Below, in pieces: positions 1 to 10,674 of a stretch of DNA of 64,000 nt. The DNA comes from Bicyclus anynana (lineage: Eukaryota > Arthropoda > Insecta > Lepidoptera > Nymphalidae). How positions within the stretch are numbered: position 1 is the stretch's first letter; the number at the start of each line of letters is the position of its first letter. Both the position numbers and the translations under genes were made by a program. The notes beneath the pieces were generated by a model that worked only from the letters and a program-made list of their open reading frames with translations, was not told the DNA's origin and did not search any database. Location of the stretch: positions 8,195,068 to 8,259,067 of the forward strand of contig NC_069108.1 of the NCBI RefSeq assembly GCF_947172395.1, given 5' to 3'.

Positions 1-161
1 CCGTGTGACTGGATAATATTATTACTAAAATTAATCTGAAAAATCAAAGAAATTGGTTAATAGTTCTTTGGTTAATTAGTACAAGACTACAAACCTTAAA
101 ATAAATTGTCGAAATCACCTTGCAGAAGAATTTTAATTCGTAAAGCACAAACTACGCCAAG

Positions 162-3100
162 ATGCAGTGCTGCGTTCCTTTCTGTGTAAATACAGACAAT
201 GCGTCAACATCTGAGGGAACAGGAATTACCTTTCATGAGTGAGTAGAATTATTTATCTGATGACTTTAAGCCACAACCGCCAATCTCACAAGCAGAGTAG
301 CACACGCATACTCACAGATCTCAATACCAGTGTTTAGCTGACTTGAGATGCAGCAATTGACCTATAGAATAATCAAGCACTCACTCACTGTGCATTGACA
401 ATGAGTGATTGTGCTTTCTTAGTTACATTCATAACACTAGTTGTGACCACTTGTAAAACTAATATTAAATTTATAATTCCAGAATCCCGAGTTTATAATT
501 TCATTATCTGAGCTGGATGTTGTGTGCTGTATTTGATTATTATCAGAACCTTGTATTTAATTGTATCAGGACATGTTATAGCTGATATTTTGGTTGTGTA
601 TATCCAGGTTACCCGGTGAAGAAAATCTCCATGCTGCTTGGCTCAGAGCCCTCGGCACACAAGACCATCACCTGCCCGACCCTGCTGTGGTCTGCTCGCA
701 GCATTTTTTAGATGAAGACTTTTATATATCAAAGAGTTGTGTAAGGCAGATTCGCTCTAATGCTATACCTACAACAGTGCAGGTCAGTTATCACAATGCT
801 TTTATTTTTGATTGTTAACATAGGAAGGGCTAAGACATTATAGGTATGTCTTAGCCCTTCCTAGCAGCGTTACTCATATACAATCAGTAATGTAGAAGTA
901 ACTATTGGTATACTTACAGATGTGCATGATATGCCTGGACACTGACAGCAAGCTGTCTCTAATGAGTAAACACAAGTTGGAGGAGACATATGAACAGCTA
1001 ACTGGACTGTCTGTGAGTTGACAATTTAATTGTTTCTACTATGAGTTAAAACTGTAGAGGGAATTGTGGCATGATAAGCTTTATTTGTATTTAAATGTGT
1101 CAAAACCTTGTTAGAAGATTCCTAAATAGATTATTGACATATCAAGTGTATTAATTTTACTAAGACAGAGTGTGAGCCAGAGTTCAGACAGACAGAAACA
1201 AGTGAAACACTGTTGTGTAATATAGTGTACACTCACAAAATATATCAAAAAATTAATCCCCAAGTTCTATCTACCCCAAGTACTTTTACCCAACCTGTAT
1301 TGACAGCCTTTGCTAATTCTGTGCAGTTGTTTCAGTTGTGTCGTGGAGGAAACTTGAAGCAAACACTCTGTGTGCTGTGTGCTCAGAGATTGATTAACTT
1401 CAGTAGATTTAGAGACTTGTGCTTGAGAGCACATTCACTGATGACAGACTTACTTGCACAAGATGAATTAGTAAGTATTTAGCAATTACAACTTACTGGT
1501 TTTTTCAACATTCATTCTTAAGTTTGACATTATAGAATATGTTGTTACTCTTAAGTGTATTTGGGCTTGGTTCCTGATGCATAGGTTTGAGTCCTAGATT
1601 GCATCATATAGATACATATTATAGTTGCAAGTCTTCAAATAGACTTATATTAACTATGATGATGATGACAATGTTGTTACCTTCCTTTGGTGAAGTATCT
1701 GAATGAAAGAAAACATTGCAATTGTTTCAGATTACTGTACGACATAAGGAACTGATGAACTGCACAACAAAACTGCAGTGTAAATTAACACAGACAACAT
1801 TAGCAGCAGACTACTGTGACTTGTACATAGATCACACTGATGAAGAGGAACAGACAGCAGCAGAGGAATCTGTAGTGGGAGATGTTGCATCAGTTGTGGT
1901 AAAGATTGAAGACAGTTCTAACTCCATGTCGAGTGCTGATAACTCGGAATTGGTACACAAAGATTGCAATGACAAAGACAATTCCAACAATAACTGTGTA
2001 TCGGACGATGAATGCTCTGACATGAGCATAAAGCTGGAATCTAGACTACTGGATGAAGCTATAGGTGAAGCTCTTTGTAGCAAAGCAACAGCTTGCTGGG
2101 CTGCAGTCACAGAACATACTGAAACAGAGAGTTCCATAAAGAGTGAAAGTGTTATCTTCGAATGTTCATTTTGTGATAAGGAGTTCCTGCAAGAAATTGC
2201 ATACATGGAACATTTAAGCAAACATCTTCAGGTGAGACTGTTTACTTCTTGATAGAGGTGGTATATAGCCTCTGCCTATTATCATTATAATTATAGGCTA
2301 AGCAGCTATTGCTGATTTGCTATATTGTTGTGCTTTTTATTGGCAGGACGCTGGCGGAGACTCTGCATGTGATGCATCACAAGTGTGCGAGCCTCGTGCA
2401 GCTGTGAGCCGCAGCGGTGACTCACTCGTGCTGCAGAACAAGTCAGTATACAACGACGCTGCATGTGATGCATCACAAGTGTGCGAGCCTCGTGCAGCTG
2501 TGAGCCGCAGCGGTGACTCACTCGTGCTGCAGAACAAGTCAGTATACAACGACGCTGCATGTGATGCATCACAAGTGTGCGAGCCTCGTGCAGCTGTGAG
2601 CCGCAGCGGTGACTCACTCGTGCTGCAGAACAAGTCAGTATACAACGACGCTGCATGTGATGCATCACAAGTGTGCGAGCCTCGTGCAGCTGTGAGCCGC
2701 AGCGGTGACTCACTCGTGCTGCAGAACAAGTCAGTATACAACGACGCTGCATGTGATGCATCACAAGTGTGCGAGCCTCGTGCAGCTGTGAGCCGCAGCG
2801 GTGACTCACTCGTGCTGCAGAACAAGTCAGTATACAACGACGCTGCATGTGATGCATCACAAGTGTGCGAGCCTCGTGCAGCTGTGAGCCGCAGCGGTGA
2901 CTCACTCGTGCTGCAGAACAAGTCAGTATACAACGACGCTGCATGTGATGCATCACAAGTGTGCGAGCCTCGTGCAGCTGTGAGCCGCAGCGGTGACTCA
3001 CTCGTGCTGCAGAACAAGTCAGTATACAACGACGCTGCATGTGATGCATCACAAGTGTGCGAGCCTCGTGCAGCTGTGAGCCGCAGCGGTGACTCACTCG

Positions 3101-6100
3101 TGCTGCAGAACAAGTCAGTATACAACGACGCTGCATGTGATGCATCACAAGTGTGCGAGCCTCGTGCAGCTGTGAGCCGCAGCGGTGACTCACTCGTGCT
3201 GCAGAACAAGTCAGTATACAACGACGCTGCATGTGATGCATCACAAGTGTGCGAGCCTCGTGCAGCTGTGAGCCGCAGCGGTGACTCACTCGTGCTGCAG
3301 AACAAGTCAGTATACAACGACGCTGCGTGTGATGCATCACAAGTGTGCGAGCCTCGTGCAGCTGTGAGCCGCAGCGGTGACTCACCTGTGCTGCAGAACA
3401 AGTGAATTTTGTTTAAACTCCTATACAAAACTAATAGCTTTGCGTAGTATTTATGTAGTATGGTGCTCAGCAAGCAAACTCACATTCTGCTGCAATGTTT
3501 CACAGGACAGGAAGTCGGAGGCTGTATGATGTCCCTCCCCCGGCTGCAGACTGCGCTCAGGCTTTAGGTGAGGGGAAAGTGGACTTGTTTGTTACTTTTT
3601 CTGTTTCCTGTGGTGTTAGTATTATCACATTGAACCTTATTGCTGAGTGTATAATGTTCGAAATTGCTTGGGTTCATGATGTTGGTATAATGCCTTGTGT
3701 ACCGCTGATATAGACAACGAGCTATGGACTGCAGCTGTTGTGCATCTGTCGAGTGTTATTGTATAGACAGATGTGTGGGGCGTCTGCGTCGGTCACGGAG
3801 GTCGACATCTTGAGAGACTGTGCCGTATATCGTACAAGTGGCTGACGACAAATATTTTGAATGAATAGAACATCAGCTAGCGTCTCGTCCTTTTCCATTT
3901 ACAATAATTAGCTTTATTAACGCGACAGTAATGTACTATCGGTGAAGGAAAACATCGTGAGGAAACCTGCATACCAGAGAATTATCTTAATTCTCTGCGT
4001 GTGTGAAGTCTGCCAATCCGCATTGGCCCAGCGTGGTGGACTATTGGCCTAACCCCTCTCATTCTGAGAGGAGACTCGAGCTCAGCAGTGAGCCGAATAT
4101 GGGTTGATGACGAATGTACTTATAGTTGTTGTGTGTTAACGCCAATATTGTTTCCTATTAAACGATCGCTTCAAACTGTGTCAATTCGATTTAAGCATCT
4201 ATAGCTAGTCTTATAAGACGCAGTTTTGCTTGACACGCCGTCATCATTTGCATAAAAATAAAAAAAAATAGCTTTATTTCCTTACAATTACAGACATTTT
4301 TTTAAAAATTATTATTAATGTTTACAAGTTTTATAGATTGTTAGTAGGTTAGTTGATATTATCTAATTTTTTTATATTATGTTAGTAGTGTTAATTTTTC
4401 ATTTTATTATTCTTTTTTGTAAGGACTGCAATATAGCAGTGAAAGCCTCCTCCAATTGTAGCCATTGTATTCTGTCTCTGGCTGTTCGTTGCCATGTTTT
4501 ACCTGCAACCCTGACTATCGTCACTCCACCTTCTTAATGGTCTACCTCGTTTGCGTTTTGAGTCTCGTGGGTACCAGTTTGTGACAATTTGGGACCATCT
4601 ATCGTCTGATGTTCTTTGTATGTGGTCTGCCCATTTCCATTTAAGGCGGAGAACATGTCGAGCAGCATCTTTAGCTTGGGTTCTTAACCTAACCTAACCT
4701 AACCTAACCTAACCGTCGCATTTTTTGAACCCGCACCAAATTTAAAGAATTTAACCAGCTCCGCGCCGCTTTACCTATAACAAATTAAACTGAAGTGTCA
4801 TTTGCCTGTGAATAGAAGCCCTACCGATCGAAACGAGCTCTTGCACCTCGTCGAAAGGTAAGATTAGCTATAAATAAATAAATAAATATACTTAAACAAT
4901 ACACATTACTATCTAGCCCCAAAGTAAGCATACAGAGTAGCTTGTGTTATGGGTGCTAAGATAGTTTTATTATATTATTAATATACAATTATATACTACA
5001 TATAAATACTTATATAATGTATAAATACACACAGACACTGGGAAACACTCATGCTCATCACACAAAAATTTTCCAATTGTGGGAATCGAACCCACGGCTG
5101 TGAATGCAGAAAGTAGGGTCACCCACTGCGCCACGCGGCCGTCTAAATAGCTATAGAACGCTATTTGGAATTGCACAGTAAAGCGATCGCATGTTTGAAG
5201 CATAATATAGGTATACTTGAAGCATAACCCCACCCGCTTTAAAAACGTTTTAGGTACTATTTACACGTGCCTAAACAGTTGTGTAACTGTATGATGTTTG
5301 CACAATTTATTATCGTACTCTAAAATTTTAATAAAAAAAAATACAACCGACTTCAAAACCTTAAAAACGTTATCACTAAACTAAAAAGCGAAAAATAACA
5401 TCATAATATGTTCTACCTGCTGATCAGTATGAAGGCGGTGCTAAGCCGGTGATGTATTAATTCAAGCCATGTGAGAATATCTTATAGATTTAGATTTTGC
5501 AGACAGTGTTGTTTCATGTGGTCCTGTCAGAAATGGCATAAATTAAGACTACATCGGCTAAGCACCGCCTTCATACTGATCAGCAGGTAGAACATATTAT
5601 GATGTTATTTTTCGCGTTTTGAAGTCGGTTGTATTTTTTTTTATTAAAATTTTTATTATTTTTCCATTTTTAGTGTAAAATTTCATCTCAAACGAATAAA
5701 TCAGACCCCTAATGACAGTTACAACTCATCTTGGTACAAAATTCTCAGCAATACAAATTAATCAAGCCCAAGCACAAGGTAACTACCATAAACCGTTAAG
5801 GGGTTCCCTTAATTGACCTTGGTCTTCATCATCAGACCCCTAATAACAGATACAACTCATCTAGGTAGAAAGTTCTCAGCAATACAAATTAATCAAGGCC
5901 AAACACAAGGTAGTTACTGTAAACTGTTAAGGAGTTCCTTTAATTGTCCTTGGTCTTCATCACCAAACACCTAAATGACAGTCTTAACCTATCTATGTGG
6001 AAAGTTCTCATCAATACAAATTAATCAAGCCCAAACACAAGGTAACTGCTGTAAATCGCCGAGGAGTTCCCTCATCTGTTTTATAGCTCCATCATCAGAT

Positions 6101-8306
6101 CGATTTTAAACCTTCGTGAAATTGTAGTGCTTAAAAGTACTAAATGGAAAAGTTTAGGAACACACTAGACACCCATATAATTTTCGAAAGATCCCCTCAA
6201 TTTCTCCAGGGTTCCATCATCAGATCTTGACATGATGGCAATGGAACCAAATGTGGACTATACCGTTTCAAACAAAAAAAGAATTTTGGAAATCGGTCCA
6301 GGCGTCTTTAAGTAATCGGTGTACATACATAAAAAAAAAAATACCGACCGAATTGAGAACCTCCTCCTTTTTGAAGTCGGTTAAAAATAAGACGACCACT
6401 TAAGTATCAGAGTTATATTAATTATACATTTACCCATAATAACATCACTTCACGATATATTTAGCTAATCATCACTACATTTAACTGACAACATTTCGCA
6501 TACACTTATAAACAACATTTTCAGCCTAACTTCTTTAGTTTTAACTACATAAAATACTTTAACTAGAACACTTGTAACAAGACGACAGTCGATACTCAAC
6601 TCGCTAAATTATCAGAGGTCCCTGTTGTAGAATAAGTTTCTAAATTTCTTTTTTATTAATTTTGATTTGGACATCTGTCAGATGGAATTGTTAGAAAACA
6701 AAGGATTAAATAAATAGTTGGATATCTTGCAACGGTCTTTTACTACAGTCCCGACCGCCTCAGTTGCGATCTCCCACCACCTTTTCTTTTGCAAACTTTC
6801 ACTTTTGGTGGGAGCCAATCGCAAGTCACCATCGCGCAGGAACTAGACAGTGCTGCCAATTTTATTTAAGTATTTTTAGTATATGTTAATTGTTATTTAC
6901 TTATACATACATCTATATTTCACGTTTTATAATTAACCTAATAATCTATTTATTAAAAATATGTAAATTGAAATGCGGCGACAACAGAGTATTCAGTATT
7001 GTTTGTAAATATTGCGGGAGCGACGTTCAGGCGCACAGATAGTAGAAGTAGAGCTGTCGGAAAGGTTTGTCGGAGAAAATTATATGAAGACTGTTTTGTT
7101 TCAGTCGCTCCACTGTCCGCGAGACTTGCGGCAAACAACGACCACACAGTGCAGGCAACTGAAGAAGCAGCTGCGACCCGGAAAACTGAACAAATCCTTG
7201 AGACTGACATTGGCGAACTGAACAAGCAATCATCTCAGAGCGGCACCAAAGTATACACAGATATAAATAGATTCACAAACTGTGTAGTACTGTTACATGA
7301 TATTTTCAAGAAACCCAAGAAAACTGTACTAGATGAGAATCCACACGCGAAAACTTACACTGGTGCAAAGCCTTTTTCTTGTGAGATTTGCAATTATAAA
7401 TTTACAAGGAAAAGTTATTTAAAAAAACATAAAAGAATCCACACTGGCGAAAAGCCTTTTTCTTGTGAGATATGTAATCATAAATTTACACAGAAAGGTA
7501 ATTTATTGCGTCACATGAAAACGCACACTGGCGAAAAGCCTTTTTCTTGTGAGATTTGCAATTATAAATGTGCAAATAAACATCATTTATTGCATCACAT
7601 GAAAACCCACACTGGCGAAAAACCTTTTTCTTGTGAGATATGTAATTATAAATGTACACATAAACATCATTTATTAGATCACATGAAAACGCACACTGGC
7701 GAAAAGCCTTTTTCTTGTGAGATATGTAATCATAAATGTACACATAAACATCATTTATTAGAACACATGAAAACGCACACTGGCGAAAAACCTTTTTCTT
7801 GTGAGATATGTAATTATAAATGTATAAAGAAACATAATTTATTGCAACACATGAGAACGCACACTGGCGAAAAACCTTTTTCTTGTGAGATTTGCAATTA
7901 TAAATGTGCATACAAAAGAAGTTTATTGCATCACATAGAAACCCACACTGGCGAAAAGCCTTTTTCTTGTGAGATATGTAATTATAAATTTGCACAGAAA
8001 GGTAGTTTATTGCATCACATGAAAACGCACACTGGCGAAAAGCCTTTTTCTTGTGACATCTGCAATTATAAATGTGCAAAGAAAAGTGATTTAAAAAAAC
8101 ATAAAAGAACCCACACTGGCGAAAAGCCTTTTTGTTGTGGGATATGTAATTATAAATGTTCACACAAAGGTGATTTAAACAGACATAAAAGAACCCACAC
8201 TGGCGAAAAGCCCTTTTCTTGTGAGACATGCAATTACAAATCTGCAGAAAGATGTACTTTAATGCGGCATAAGATGAGAATGCACACTCACACTAAGCCT
8301 CAGTAA
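162..8306 (+). CDS. THAP-ZAD-C2H2 zinc-finger protein, copy 1 (8 exons)
   Basis: Probable nuclear DNA-binding regulator. Exons read from GT/AG borders and phase: 162-238, 608-782, 920-1012, 1336-1470, 1731-2231, 2347-3401, 3506-3567, 7105-8306; total 3,300 nt, 1,099 aa plus stop. Exons 1-2 give a THAP domain (C3-x4-C8 near the start, FHELP, AWLRAL, then CSQHF). Exons 3-4 give a ZAD (CMIC ... CVLC). Exon 5 is an acidic linker (DHTDEEEQTAAEE) with VKIE, IKLE and IKSE motifs and one C2H2 finger. Exon 6 is an 11-unit 32-residue repeat. Exon 8 holds 11 C2H2 fingers. All junction phases match, and the exon 7 to exon 8 join is repeated in copy 2. Domain identities follow family knowledge. The splice model is inferred; the weakest points are the 3402 donor (GTGAAT) and the 3.5-kb last intron. 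The repeat frame also runs into a TGA at 3403 if that donor is not used. Confidence 0.65.
608..782 (+). CDS. THAP domain second exon of copy 1
   Basis: Acceptor CCAG before 608 and donor GTCAGT after 782. Joined to exon 1 (162-238, phase 2) it reads FHELPGEENLHAAWLRAL followed by VCSQHF and DEDF. This is the order of a THAP zinc finger: C-x4-C, a conserved Pro after FH, Trp, then C-x2-H. It is the only intact THAP exon of the three paralogs in the window. Confidence 0.7.
2365..3402 (+). repeat. 96-bp coding minisatellite, 11 units (copy 1)
   Basis: Units begin at 2365, 2461, 2557, 2653, 2749, 2845, 2941, 3037, 3133, 3229 and 3325, exactly 96 bp apart. In the gene frame each unit encodes 32 residues containing CDASQVCEPRAAV, SRSGDSLVLQNK and SVYNDAA. 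Units are almost identical; the visible changes are GCG for GCA at the start of the last unit and CCT for CTC near its end. Because 96 is a multiple of 3 and no frame of the unit used here has a stop, several frames on both strands stay open; only the forward frame fits the splicing. Each unit contains the palindrome TGATGCATCA. Confidence 0.95.
3940..4110 (+). mobile_element. SINE-A, 3' part only
   Basis: Carries the body of the commonest SINE in the window: GGTGAAGGAAAACATCGTGA, GGAAACCTGCATACCAGAGA, GAAGTCTGCCAATCCGCATT and a GAATATGGGTTGATGA end. The tRNA-like head seen in the copies at 34,105 and 61,402 is missing. Confidence 0.75.
4425..4684 (-). mobile_element. RTE-like LINE fragment, C-terminal reverse transcriptase tail
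   Basis: The reverse strand reads LKWKWADHIQRTSDDRWS and then RDSKRKRGRPLRRW, the Trp/Arg-rich tail usual at the C-terminus of RTE-like endonuclease-reverse transcriptases. It is interrupted by stops and shifts. Related tails lie at 38,430, 46,500 and 51,424. Confidence 0.6.
4685..4714 (+). repeat. Interstitial telomeric repeat (TAACC)6
   Basis: Six exact copies of TAACC, the complement of the insect telomere unit TTAGG. It directly abuts the LINE fragment to its left and is flanked by non-telomeric DNA. Confidence 0.85.
4965..5148 (-). mobile_element. SINE-C, tRNA-derived
   Basis: On the reverse strand it begins with a tRNA-like head: box A-like TGGCGCAGTGGG and box B-like GGGTTCGATTCCC, about 35 bases apart. 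An AT-rich body ends near TATATTAATA. A related partial copy with GTGGGTTCGATTTCCAC is at 43,760. No intact cloverleaf with tRNA length was found, so it is not called a tRNA gene. Confidence 0.7.
5322..6385. repeat. Foldback element followed by 131-bp tandem repeats
   Basis: Arms 5322-5454 and about 5552-5650 are near-perfect inverted repeats (AATACAACCGACTTCAAAAC against GTTTTGAAGTCGGTTGTATT); the left arm has about 30 extra bases. To the right are tandem copies whose starts fall at 5701, 5832, 5963 and 6094, a steady 131-bp step, each with CAGCAATACAAATTAATCAA or close to it. The block ends at TTTTTGAAGTCGGTTAAAAA, the same terminal word. The same end motif recurs at 37,770-37,785. Confidence 0.75.
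7105..8306 (+). CDS. C2H2 zinc-finger terminal exon A (11 fingers)
   Basis: Last exon of copy 1. A TTTCAG acceptor ends at 7104 and the exon starts in phase 1: a G from exon 7 makes GTC, giving VAPLSARLAANN. About 80 residues follow before eleven regular C2H2 fingers of the form KPFSCEICNYKC...H...H with TGEKPF linkers; the last finger ends RHKMRMH. Stop TAA is at 8304-8306 and AATAAA follows at 8311. The frame stays open upstream of 7105 but has no ATG there, which fits a spliced terminal exon rather than a separate gene. Confidence 0.8.
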
Positions 8307-8310
8307 TTGT

Positions 8311-8316
8311 AATAAA
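8311..8316 (+). promoter_or_regulatory. polyadenylation signal AATAAA
   Basis: Canonical AATAAA five bases after the stop codon of C2H2 exon A. The equivalent hexamer follows exon B at 10283. Confidence 0.5.
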
Positions 8317-9076
8317 ATAGAAAATGAAGCGATCGCTCGATCTGTGCGTATGTGTGCATTAACAAAAAACGTTAAGTATCAGAGTTATATTAATTAAACA
8401 TTTATCCATAATAACATCACTTCACGATATATTTAGCTAATCATCACTACATTTAACTGACAACATTTCGGATACACTTATAAACAACATTTTCAGCCTA
8501 ACTTCTTTAGTTTTAACTACATAAAATACTTTAACTAGAACACTTGTAACAAGACGACAGTCGATACTCAACTCGCTAAATTATCAGAGGTCCCTGTTAT
8601 AGAATAAGTTTCTAAATTTCTTTTTTATTAATTTTGATTTGGACATCTGTCAGATGGAATTGTTAGAAAACAAAGGATTAAATAAATAGTTGGATATCTT
8701 GCAATGGTCTTTTACTACAGTCCCGACCGCCTCAGTTGCGATCTCCCACCATCTTTTCTTTTGCAAACATTCACTTTTAGTGGGAGCCAATCGCAAGTCA
8801 CCACCGCACAGGAACTAGACAGTGCTGCCAATTTAATTTAAGTATTTTTAGTATATGTTAATTGTTATTTACTTAAACATACATTTATATTTCACGTTTT
8901 ATAAATAACCTAATAATCTATTTATTAAAAATATGTAAATTGAAATGCGGCGACAACAGAGTATTCAGTATTGTTGGTAAATATTGCGGGAGCGACGTTC
9001 AGGCGCACAGATAGTAGAAGTAGAGCTGTCGCAAAGGTTTGTCGGAGAAAATTATATGAAGACTGTTTTGTTTCAG

Positions 9077-10278
9077 TCGCTCCACTGTCCGCGAGACTTG
9101 CGGCAAACAACGACCACACAGTGCAGGCAACTGAAGAAGCAGCTGCGACCCGGAAAACTGAACAAATCCTTGAGACTGACATTGGCGAACTGAACAAGCA
9201 ATCATCTCAGAGCGGCACCAAAGTATACACAGATATAAATAGATTCACAAGCTGTGTAGTACTGTTACATGATATTTTCAAGAAAGCCAAGAAAACTGTA
9301 CTAGATGAGAATCCACGCGCGAAAACTTACACTGGTGCAAAGCCTTTTTCTTGTGAGATTTGCAATCATAAATTTGCAAGGAAAAGTTATTTAAAAAAAC
9401 ATAAAAGAATCCACACTGGCGAAAAGCCTTTTTCTTGTGAGATATGTAATCATAAATTTACACAAAAAGGTAATTTATTGCGTCACATGAAAACGCACAC
9501 TGGCGAAAAGCCTTTTTCTTGTGAGATTTGCAATTATAAATGTACACATAAACATCATTTATTAGATCACATGAAAACGCACACTGGCGAAAAGCCTTTT
9601 TCTTGTGAGATATGTAATTATAAATGTATAAAGAAACATCATTTATTAGATCACATGAAAACGCACACTGGCGAAAAGCCTTTTTCTTGTGAGATATGTA
9701 ATCATAAATTTACACAGAAAGGTAACTTATTGTGTCACATGAAAACGCATACTGGCGAAAAGCCTTTTTCTTGTGAGATTTGCAATTATAAATGTGCAAA
9801 TAAACATTATTTATTGCTTCACATGAAAACCCACACTGGCGAAAAGCCTTTCTCTTGTGAGATTTGCAATTATAAATGTGCACTTAAACATAGTTTATTA
9901 AGTCACATAAAAACCCATACTGGTGAAAAGCCTTTTTCTTGTGAGATATGTAATTATAAATTTACACAGAAAGGTAGTTTATTGCATCACATGAAAACGC
10001 ATACTGGCGAAAAGCCTTTTTCATGTGATATATGCAATTATAAATGTGCACGTAAACATTATTTATTGCAACATATGAAAACACACACTAGTGAGAAGCC
10101 TTTTTGTTGTGAGATATGTAATTATAGAAGTGCACACAAAGGTAATTTAAAAATACATAAAAGAACCCACACTGGCGAGAAGCCCTTTTCTTGTGAGATA
10201 TGCAATTACAAATCTGCAGAAAGATGTAATTTATTGCGGCATAAGATGAGAATGCACACTCACACTAAGTCTCAGTAA
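9077..10278 (+). CDS. C2H2 zinc-finger terminal exon B (11 fingers), tandem duplicate of exon A
   Basis: Same acceptor (TTTCAG before 9077), same phase and same length as exon A, 1,972 bp downstream. It keeps eleven C2H2 fingers, but the residues between the second Cys and first His, which include DNA-contacting positions, differ from exon A in several fingers (for example finger 5 is TQKGNLLCH here and THKHHLLEH in exon A). One linker is TSEKPF instead of TGEKPF. Stop is at 10276-10278 with AATAAA at 10283. It has no ZAD or THAP exons of its own, so it is either an alternative last exon for copy 1 or an orphan duplicate. Confidence 0.7.
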
Positions 10279-10282
10279 TTGT

Positions 10283-10288
10283 AATAAA
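10283..10288 (+). promoter_or_regulatory. polyadenylation signal AATAAA
   Basis: AATAAA just after the stop codon of C2H2 exon B, matching the signal after exon A. Confidence 0.45.
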
Positions 10289-10572
10289 ATAGAAAATGAA
10301 GAGATGGCTCGATCTTTGCGTATGTGTGCAATTAACAAAAAACACAAAAACTTAAATATTATCAAATTTAGTTATTGTATCCAAAAGTGACCCAAGTGTT
10401 GATAGACTCTAAAGTGCAAACAGAAGTCACAGTTGTACGCTTTCGTCAACTGTACGAAGTGAAACTCGTACGCTGCTCCCTTCACCCCCTCGGGTAAATG
10501 AGCGGGGCTCGTATTGTGTGAGTCGCTCTCACTGCAGTGATCGCGAGCGTTGCCCAGTGGCCGGTTGTAAAG

Positions 10573-10674
10573 ATGAGTTCACAACAAACCACGCTTAGCG
10601 GATATCTCATAAGCGGTGGCGGAGCTTCTACGAGTACTTATCAAACTGTGACGAAGGAAAATAGGAGTTTATAG
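10573..10674 (+). CDS. Short ORF of unknown nature (33 aa)
   Basis: Begins MSSQQTTLSGYLISGGG and ends at TAG 10,672-10,674. It follows a locally GC-rich stretch (10,480-10,560). It could be the N-terminal remnant of a transposon protein or a chance ORF; I do not recognise it. Confidence 0.2.
   Translation: MSSQQTTLSGYLISGGGASTSTYQTVTKENRSL

Larger units (their letters stand above)
3568..7104 (+). other. Last intron of copy 1, filled with repeats
   Basis: No coding exon was recognised here. The stretch holds a partial SINE (3940-4110), a LINE tail (4425-4684), a short telomeric repeat (4685-4714), a tRNA-derived SINE (4965-5148), a foldback and tandem-repeat element (5322-6385) and the start of the duplicated zinc-finger unit (from 6402). 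Confidence 0.5.
6402..10344 (+). repeat. Tandem duplication of C2H2 exon plus upstream intron, two ~1.97-kb units
   Basis: Unit 1 runs from about 6402 to 8371 and unit 2 from about 8372 to 10344. Both begin with TTAAGTATCAGAGTTATATT or nearly so and end with AACAAAAAAC after the stop. About 600 bp of intron before the acceptor is copied with few changes. The part just before the acceptor (GACGTTCAG...GGTTTGT) is also recognisable in inverse orientation at about 25,850-25,930 in copy 3. Confidence 0.9.

Noticed and set aside
2306..3473. Long open frames on the reverse strand and in a second forward frame across the 96-bp repeats
   Set aside because: The unit length is a multiple of three and it has no stop in those frames, so openness carries no coding evidence. 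Only the forward frame joins in phase to exons on both sides.
4685..4714. A true chromosome end
   Set aside because: Only six units with ordinary sequence on both sides.
6999..7104. Start of an independent zinc-finger gene just before exon A
   Set aside because: The open frame has no ATG before 7105, a TTTCAG acceptor lies there, and paralogs share the same acceptor and phase.
7486..8229. Reverse-strand ORF with regular HKKKAFRQC-type repeats
   Set aside because: Antisense shadow of the C2H2 finger array.
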